The notes under the pieces: model-generated
What the model saw: the letters and a program-made list of their open reading frames with translations, nothing else
Told to the model about the DNA's origin: nothing
The model's database searches: none
Part shown: piece by piece, positions 7,129-12,260 of the stretch
Layout of the letters: each line of letters opens with the position of its first letter
Numbering within the stretch: position 1 is the stretch's first letter
Program-made: the position numbers and the translations under genes
Source of the DNA: JBKPNX01 sp046732855
GTDB taxonomy: Bacteria; Pseudomonadota; Alphaproteobacteria; Geminicoccales; Geminicoccaceae
NCBI GenBank assembly: GCA_046732855.1
Contig: JBKPNX010000258.1
Location: 1-12,260 of the forward strand
DNA: 12,260 nucleotides
Reading direction: 5' to 3'

Positions 7129-8475
7129 TCACAACAGCCGCGACGCCAGAATCGAGTCCTGGCGCTCCAGGCGTTCCTGGTAGGACAGGTTGGCGCGCCG
7201 GATGCCGTCCCCGTAGCGATCCCGTTCCGCGACGAGCTGCGTGAACTGCTCGATCAGCAGGTCGAGATCGAACCGTTCGACGTGCTGGCAGAAGCGCCCA
7301 ACGCCCATCTCGGTCATGAGCACGTCGTTCTTCTCGGCATAGCCGAGCGACACGAGTGGTTTGCCCAGCCGCAACGCGCAGACGATGTTGTGATAGCGGG
7401 TCGCAACGATCACATCGGTTTCGGCCATCTGGCGCATCAGGTCGTGGAGCGCACGCATCGGATCGGCGACGAGACGATCCTGTGCCAGATCCGGCCTGGC
7501 CGCCGCCACCCTGCTCAGGACATCGGCGACGGCGTCTTGGTCCGCCGCATCGCCCATCAGGATCCGCACCCGATGTCCCTGGTCGAGAAGCCACAGCACG
7601 AAGGCCGTGATCTTCTCGAGATAGGCGGCGTAGATGGCAGGCCCGCGCGGGCTTCCTCTCTCCCAGCCCAGATAGGTCATCACACCGACCCCGACGGTGA
7701 GCGAACCCGCCGCGCCCCGGACCGGTGAGGAGGGCGCCGGCAACTTGAACGCGATGTCGGGATAGATCGCGTCGTCCCGCGTATCGAAGCCGATGCTCTC
7801 CATGAACGCCTTGGAGACGGTATCGCGGTAGGAGCGGTATTGCGCCATGGCGACCGCGGACTTCATCAGCCAGCGGCTGAGCGGATGGTGGATCGGGCCC
7901 GCTCCGACGCTCACGAACGCGATCCTGGTGCCGCAGAGCCTGGCGGCGAGGCACCAGCCGAACAGGGCGAGCGGCATACCGAGCGGCCCCGCCTGGAAAT
8001 CGTCCAGGATCCCGGTGCCGGGGATGATCAGCTGGTCGAGCCGGCGGGCATGCCAGATCGCGCGGACGAGACTGGCCAGCTGGCGCGGCCCGCCGCCTGA
8101 CAGCCGATCAAGGACCCGAAGCAGGAAGTTGGCGGGTCTCGGCAAAGCGATCGGCAGCGCCGGCAAGCGAAAATCGCGCGCAATCTGATCCGTAGCGCCG
8201 TCGTTGTAGGCGCAGAAGCAGATGAGTTCCGCTTCGGGCCGCACCCGGCGCAGAAACGCGAGCATCGCCTCCAGCGAGCCGTCGTTGCCGGCGTTGCCGC
8301 AGCCGAACAGGCCGAACAGGCCGATGCGCAGTGGCCGCCGCCGGGCGACGGCGAGGGAGCGCCGGCGCGCCCGCGGCCCATGGTCACTCGAGACGGTAGC
8401 GGTGCGCGCGAGAATGCTCGCCGAGCTGCCCTGGCCGGACGTCGTATGGGTCATCTGGCTGCTGCCTGTAATCAC
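7129..8475 (-). CDS. polysaccharide pyruvyl transferase family protein
   Basis: A 448-residue protein (from GTG 8475) of the polysaccharide pyruvyl transferase family, which moves the enolpyruvyl group of PEP onto a sugar as a ketal and gives exopolysaccharides acidic groups. Family motifs, numbered from this start: GLFGCGNAGNDGS (55-67), the N-terminal G-x-GN-GD/E signature; GTGILDD (153-159); SVGAGP (189-194); RYHN (360-363), the conserved R-x-H segment; and YAEKN just after it. The first 45 residues are Ser/Thr- and Arg-rich and probably outside the fold. The GTG start overlaps the upstream TGA as GTGA and has GAGGT 8 nt upstream (8484-8488). ATG 8454, seven codons in, has no good ribosome site but is the obvious alternative. 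The upstream glycoside hydrolase and downstream PQQ gene (23-nt gap) are in the same apparent operon. Some family members, such as CsaB-like proteins, modify cell-wall polymers instead. Confidence 0.9.
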   Translation of the reverse strand: MITGSSQMTHTTSGQGSSASILARTATVSSDHGPRARRRSLAVARRRPLRIGLFGLFGCGNAGNDGSLEAMLAFLRRVRPEAELICFCAYNDGATDQIARDFRLPALPIALPRPANFLLRVLDRLSGGGPRQLASLVRAIWHARRLDQLIIPGTGILDDFQAGPLGMPLALFGWCLAARLCGTRIAFVSVGAGPIHHPLSRWLMKSAVAMAQYRSYRDTVSKAFMESIGFDTRDDAIYPDIAFKLPAPSSPVRGAAGSLTVGVGVMTYLGWERGSPRGPAIYAAYLEKITAFVLWLLDQGHRVRILMGDAADQDAVADVLSRVAAARPDLAQDRLVADPMRALHDLMRQMAETDVIVATRYHNIVCALRLGKPLVSLGYAEKNDVLMTEMGVGRFCQHVERFDLDLLIEQFTQLVAERDRYGDGIRRANLSYQERLERQDSILASRLL

Positions 8476-9994
8476 TCGGCGAAACCTCGTTGCGACTTTG
8501 ATCTCAAGAGCAGGATCCAGTCCTCGAAGCCGGAGCTGTTGCGGCCGAGATCCGCGCCGAACTGGCGCGGGCCGGAGGCGTCGAACGGCGAGCCGGCGAC
8601 GCTCAGGAACTGTCCATTCGCCGGGTCGAACCATCGCGCCGCTATGCATGGCCCGGCGAGCTGCCGCAGATCGACGGTGATGACGCGGCTGCTCGGCAGG
8701 TAGATCAGCGCGAACGAGCGATCGGCGCTGCGGGCGGCGACCGCCCGCTCGCTGCCGCCCTCGAGGCCGGCGGTCAGGAGAACGCCGCTCCGATCGGGCT
8801 CCAGCTGCCACCAAGCGAGCGATGTCAGCAGATCGCGCAGATGGGTCATGCTCTGCGCGCCACGGCTGGACAAAGCCTGCCGCCAGGTCACTGGCGCCGG
8901 ATAGAGGCCGCCGCTGTCGAAATGCCAGATCGGGTTGTTGCCATAGATCTGACCGGCCGCGCCGGACAGGACGGCCTGGTAGGCCTGGGTGCGCACCCGT
9001 TGCTCGGTGATGTCGTGCTCGTTCTCGTAGGCGCTCTCGATCAGGAAGAACGGCATGCGTTCCGGCCGAGCGTATTGCCTGAGCGCGGGGTGGTAGACGG
9101 GGCCGTAGGTATAGACGGTGTTCACCTGCAGCCAGGGCTCACCCCGCCAATAGTCAAGCGCCGAGGTCTCCGGCGAGCCGTGCGCGGTGTGGAGCGCGCG
9201 CGCATCATATGTTCGGATGGCTTGCGCGATCGCCCTGACCAGGTCCTCCCGCGGCGGGTCATAATCGCCGCCGTGCACCCAGAGGATGTTGCTGAAGTCC
9301 CGATAGCGCCGGCCGAGATATTCGCCGTATTGGCGCAGGCGATCGGGTCCGTTCGCGACCATCGCCTCGTACCAGCCCTCGGACCCGCCGTCGTAGCCGA
9401 GATAGGACGGGGTCAGCATGACCAGGAACCCTCGGCGGCGCGGCGCAACACCCAATCGGCATGCTGGAAATAGGCTTCGTTGGGCATGTCGTACCGCCCA
9501 GGCTTCAGGAACGGCGGCTGACCATAGGCGTTGGCCGGAGCGTTGGTGGCGAACTTGGCCTCGATCAGCGAGACGAGGATCGTGTTGAAGCCGCGCGCCC
9601 GCCGGTCATCCAGATAGAGATCGACGTCCTCGCGGGTCAGCTCTGCGATCAGCGACCAGGCGGTGTCCCCCTGAATGAGGAAGGGCTCGCCCGCAGTATC
9701 GACCAGGTAGCGCTCGCCGGGCTTGATCGAGAGCGGGAAAACCGGCGCCGCTTCTGTCCTCACGGATGCGGGGATCGCGGCTACACCCTCGGCGCCGGTA
9801 CAAGCGCTGCTCGCAGCCGCGACCTGGGTCGAGACCGGCCGGGTTTCGCCGGCTGCGGACGAAGCCGGGCCGTCTTGAACTAGCCAAGCGCCGAGCGTCA
9901 GAGCCATGGTCAGCACCAGGAGGCGGGCGATCGGGCCGCCGCGACCGCGTCGTTGGGGGAATCGCACCGATCCGCTGGCGGGAAGCGTGGTCAC
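8472..9994 (-). pseudogene. exported DUF4038-type glycoside hydrolase, frameshifted
   Basis: Two overlapping frames together spell one secreted glycoside hydrolase of about 510 residues. The first frame (9994-9413) carries an Arg-rich N-terminus, a hydrophobic segment at 23-40 (signal peptide or anchor), then the DUF4038 start: GEPFLIQGDTAWSLIAELTR (102-121), VDLYLDDRRARGFN and MPNEAYFQHADWVLRRAAE (170-188). It then shifts out of frame and stops. The second frame (usable from about 9431 to 8472) continues the fold with RGFLVMLTPSYLGY, NILWVHGGDYDPP and FFLIESAYENEH. The Asp of GGD and the Glu of IESAYE match the catalytic acids proposed for DUF4038/GH140-like enzymes. A C-terminal beta domain resembling the putative collagen-binding domain usual in this family ends it (ALIYLPSSRVITVDL, ARWFDPANGQF). 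One base (modulo three) is missing near 9429-9433. GTG 9994 overlaps the aminotransferase stop as GTGA and has GGAGG 4 nt upstream. It could be a true pseudogene or a sequencing error. Confidence 0.85.
8476..8488 (-). promoter_or_regulatory. Shine-Dalgarno favouring GTG 8475 over ATG 8454
   Basis: GAGGT at 8484-8488, within the last codons of the glycoside hydrolase, lies 8 nt before a GTG that overlaps the stop codon. No comparable site precedes the ATG at 8454. This decides, tentatively, for the longer pyruvyl transferase. Confidence 0.5.
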
Positions 9995-11394
9995 CTTGCC
10001 TCCGCCAGATGCCTCGCGCCGAGGTCGTCTTTTTTGGGCAGTACCTCGGGCAGATTGTAGGCCCGGTAAACGGTCTGCGAGGGCCTGCCGACCAGATAGC
10101 GGTCGACGCCGTCGTGGAGCGCGCGCCGGTACACTGCAAGCGCCCCATCGATCGCCTCGACCGTGAGGTCGAGGTCCTCGTCGCTGTGGGAATAGCTCAC
10201 GACCAGCGACGGCATCAGCACGCCGCGCCGAATCGTCTCCTGCAGGAACAACGTCCGAAATGTCTGCGACGGCCGGCCATCCTGATCCAACGTGGCGTAG
10301 GACAGGCAGCAGGGCTTGCCCAGGACCTTGACGAACTCGCTCAGGCCATGCCGGTGGATCGCCTCTTCCGCCTCGCGCCGCAGGCGCTCACCCCGGCGGT
10401 AAAGATACTCGACCACGCCTTCGCGCTGGTAGACCTGCATGGTCGCGATCGCCGCCGCCAGCGCGTGGGTCTCAGCGCCGTGGGTTGTCGAGAGCAGAAA
10501 GACCCGCGGCCGGTCGTGGTGATCGAGCCCGCCCAGGCGCATGAACTCCCGCCGGCCGGCGAGCGCGGACACCGAGAAGCCGTTGGCGAATGCCTTGCCG
10601 AAGGTCGAGAGGTCGGGGACGATGTCGTACAGCTTCTGCGCCCCGCCGGTGTGCCAGCGGAACCCGGTGATCATCTCGTCGAGGATCAGCAACGCGCCAT
10701 TGGCGTGGCACAGGCGCTGCAGCGCGTGCAGGTAGCCCGGCTGCGTATCCTCGGCCCGGGCCGGCTCCAGGATCAGCGCGGCGATGCGCCCGGGATGCTG
10801 CTCGAACAGCGCCGCGGCGCTGGCGAGGTCGCCGTAGCGGAAGGTGGCGGTCAGCTGCCGGATCGCCCGCGGGATGCCGGCGTTCATCGGGGTCGTGCCA
10901 ATGAACCAGTCGTCGGTGGAGAAGAACGGGTGGTCGGCGCAGCACGCGATCATGTCCCGCCCGGTGTAGGCGCGGGCGAGGCGCACGGCGCCCGAGGTCG
11001 CATCGGAGCCGTCCTTGCAGAACTTGACCATCTCGGCGCCTTCGATCAGCGCCAGGAACTGCTCCGCGCACGCCACCTCGATCGGCGAAGGGCGGGTGAA
11101 GTTGCCGCCGTGCACGAGCTCGCGCTGCACTGCGTCGAGCACCGCGGGATAGGCATGGCCGAGACCGACCGCGCGATTGCCCATGCCGTATTCGATGTAC
11201 TCGCGGCCATCGGTGTCCCAGACCCGGCAGCCGAGACCCCGGGCGATGAACCCGGGCGCGAGGATCGGGTACTGATCGTCCCCCTTCGCGTAGGTGTGGC
11301 AACCGCCTGGGATGAGATGATGGGCGAGTTCCGTCAGGCGAGCCGAAATCTGATGACCGTTCAGGCTCACAGCAAGCTCCGCGCTAGTGCTCAT
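9991..11394 (-). CDS. class III PLP aminotransferase, glutamate-1-semialdehyde aminomutase-like
   Basis: A 467-residue fold-type I, class III aminotransferase. The PLP lysine is Lys267 in STFGKAFANG; Asp239 in LILDEMITGFR pairs with the PLP pyridine nitrogen. FCKDGSDATSGAVRLARAYTG (125-145) is the phosphate-cup and helix region typical of the glutamate-1-semialdehyde aminomutase branch, and STTHGAETHALAAA (302-315) is the usual downstream Thr region. A tail of about 40 residues after 425 is longer than in HemL. Its place at the head of a polysaccharide operon, rather than near haem genes, suggests it aminates a keto-sugar or a small precursor used to decorate the glycan; that is inference. 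ATG 11394 has AAGG 4 nt upstream. The stop overlaps the next gene's GTG by 4 nt. A HemL role for tetrapyrrole synthesis cannot be excluded but is less likely given the neighbours. Confidence 0.92.
   Translation of the reverse strand: MSTSAELAVSLNGHQISARLTELAHHLIPGGCHTYAKGDDQYPILAPGFIARGLGCRVWDTDGREYIEYGMGNRAVGLGHAYPAVLDAVQRELVHGGNFTRPSPIEVACAEQFLALIEGAEMVKFCKDGSDATSGAVRLARAYTGRDMIACCADHPFFSTDDWFIGTTPMNAGIPRAIRQLTATFRYGDLASAAALFEQHPGRIAALILEPARAEDTQPGYLHALQRLCHANGALLILDEMITGFRWHTGGAQKLYDIVPDLSTFGKAFANGFSVSALAGRREFMRLGGLDHHDRPRVFLLSTTHGAETHALAAAIATMQVYQREGVVEYLYRRGERLRREAEEAIHRHGLSEFVKVLGKPCCLSYATLDQDGRPSQTFRTLFLQETIRRGVLMPSLVVSYSHSDEDLDLTVEAIDGALAVYRRALHDGVDRYLVGRPSQTVYRAYNLPEVLPKKDDLGARHLAEAR
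9995..10003 (-). promoter_or_regulatory. strong Shine-Dalgarno fixing the GTG start at 9994
   Basis: GGAGG at 9999-10003, inside the end of the aminotransferase gene, sits 4 nt before the GTG start of the glycoside hydrolase. It supports the GTGA stop/start overlap as the real initiation site. Confidence 0.6.
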
Positions 11395-12260
11395 GGCGCC
11401 TTACGACCGCCGCTCCATGGCTCCTCGCAAGCATCGGAAAGACGCACTTTCGCGCTCGCGCGAGCACGGCGACGGGGATGGCGGATCTGAGGGCGCCCGC
11501 ATCGTCCATCGCTCCGCCAGCAATCGAATTCTGCTGCAGTGCGCGGGTTGGTGAAGAGTACAGCAAGTGCGGACGACGCGCGGTCCGCAATCGGCTAAGC
11601 GCTTCGATCAAACGGGGTAACCACGCGCCTGGCTGACTGCTCCCTCACCGGCTGGCGAGCGGGCCTGCCGCGGGTCCGGCCGTTGCACCGTCGTCGCTGC
11701 CTCGTGGTGGCCGGATGATGTGCCGGGCAGGTCGCCCGCGAAGCAGGACTTGGCAGGCCCGGTTCCCGGGCCGATCGGTAACGTTGATGCGCCTTGGGCC
11801 GAAATAGTCAGCCGGACGCCATTCGGGTGGTGATCTTGCCCCGTGGAGGTAGTCAATAGGTTGCTACCCTCGACCGTCCGCCGAGTGCCAATCGCCGTTC
11901 GGGCTGGCCAAAGAACAACCGGGCTATTTGCCGGGACGGATGGCTGACGTTTCGGAGTATCGGAAGCATAGTACTTTTCCCCCCGCATCCCTCCACTCCT
12001 GCAGCCGTGGCACCAGCGCGGATCCATAGTACCGTCGCGCTCCTTGCATAATCGTTACCCAAGCATCGTTCGAGGGCGGCTGGTAGGATGGGACGATTGC
12101 TGGTTAATCGCGGCGACCTCAAAGTCGGCCGCCATTTGACAGAGGCCCTCGCGACGAGCGGCCAGCGGCGGCGCCGCCGCGACAACACAACACCCGGGCA
12201 CCCACGGCCCCCCACCCCCCGGGAGTCGCCCGGCGCCCCCCGCCCCACCCGCGCCCCCGC
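11395..12260. other. long region upstream of the operon without a convincing gene
   Basis: About 870 nt precede the aminotransferase. Minus-strand open frames here (11384-11611 with a TTG start; 11608-12027) show mixed third codon positions and no recognisable motif, unlike the strongly GC-ending codons of the real genes. A compact hairpin lies at 11756-11772 (7-bp GGCCCGG/CCGGGCC arms, 3-nt loop). No clear promoter pair is visible. The last 70-80 nt are extremely C-rich. The region probably carries the cluster's promoter and leader, or the degraded end of a neighbouring gene. Confidence 0.55.
11756..11772. repeat. short GC-rich hairpin in the upstream region
   Basis: GGCCCGG and CCGGGCC flank a TTC loop. 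It is about 360 nt upstream of the aminotransferase start. No T run follows, so a terminator role is not supported. Confidence 0.4.

Noticed and set aside
8476..8814. In-frame extension of the pyruvyl transferase
   Set aside because: It overlaps the conserved C-terminal domain of the glycoside hydrolase in another frame and has no relation to the pyruvyl transferase fold.
9766..11490. 574-codon plus-strand open frame
   Set aside because: It is antisense to the clear aminotransferase; the composition is a by-product of GC-rich codon use on the other strand.
11526..11545. Adjacent EcoRI and PstI sites as a possible cloning-vector polylinker
   Set aside because: Only two sites, no other vector sequence, and the surrounding composition is like the rest of the window.
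11384..11611. 75-codon minus-strand frame overlapping the aminotransferase start
   Set aside because: It starts with TTG, shows no ribosome site and no recognisable feature.
11608..12027. 139-codon minus-strand open frame
   Set aside because: Codon third positions are mixed, unlike the real genes, and no motif or good ribosome site is seen. It remains a weak possibility.
12136..12141. Plus-strand TTGACA near the right edge
   Set aside because: No -10 box at proper spacing, and the C-rich tail follows.
1..12260. CRISPR arrays, tRNA or rRNA genes, insertion sequences, phage genes
   Set aside because: No regularly spaced repeats, RNA-gene signatures, transposase motifs or terminal inverted repeats were seen on either strand.

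Overview
The window is a high-GC stretch in which every convincing gene lies on the minus strand, so it reads from right to left. It looks like part of a surface- or exo-polysaccharide biosynthesis cluster. A membrane-anchored, haem-c-containing PQQ dehydrogenase points to a Gram-negative respiratory bacterium, most plausibly a high-GC member of Pseudomonadota. The sequence does not fix the genus.

Layout in transcription order: (1) 12260-11395, about 0.87 kb with no convincing gene, ending in a very C-rich tail at the window edge. (2) 11394-9991, class III (glutamate-1-semialdehyde-type) PLP aminotransferase. (3) 9994-8472, exported DUF4038-type glycoside hydrolase, broken by a frameshift near 9430. 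(4) 8475-7129, polysaccharide pyruvyl transferase family protein. (5) 7105-4850, fusion of a membrane anchor, a cytochrome c domain and a PQQ beta-propeller dehydrogenase. (6) 4849-4575, a gap with a long hairpin and an AT-rich promoter-like patch, probably the boundary between two transcription units. (7) 4574-3504, NAD-dependent sugar epimerase/dehydratase. (8) 3474-2110, DUF4910-type zinc-aminopeptidase-like protein with a C-terminal winged helix. (9) 2109-1933, a gap with a perfect 22-bp palindrome. (10) 1932-871, family 2 glycosyltransferase. (11) 823-254, dTDP-4-dehydrorhamnose 3,5-epimerase family protein. (12) 253-1, no supported gene.

Inferred teamwork: the SDR enzyme, the RmlC-like epimerase and the aminotransferase would make an unusual deoxy- or amino-sugar nucleotide. 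The GT2 enzyme would transfer a sugar and the pyruvyl transferase would add a ketal pyruvate. The DUF4910 protein may act on an amide or peptide-like substituent. The glycoside hydrolase and the PQQ dehydrogenase are predicted to act outside the cytoplasm, where they could trim or oxidise the glycan. The least expected element is the PQQ/cytochrome c dehydrogenase, tightly linked behind the pyruvyl transferase. Several junctions use GTGA stop/start overlaps, which suggests translational coupling.
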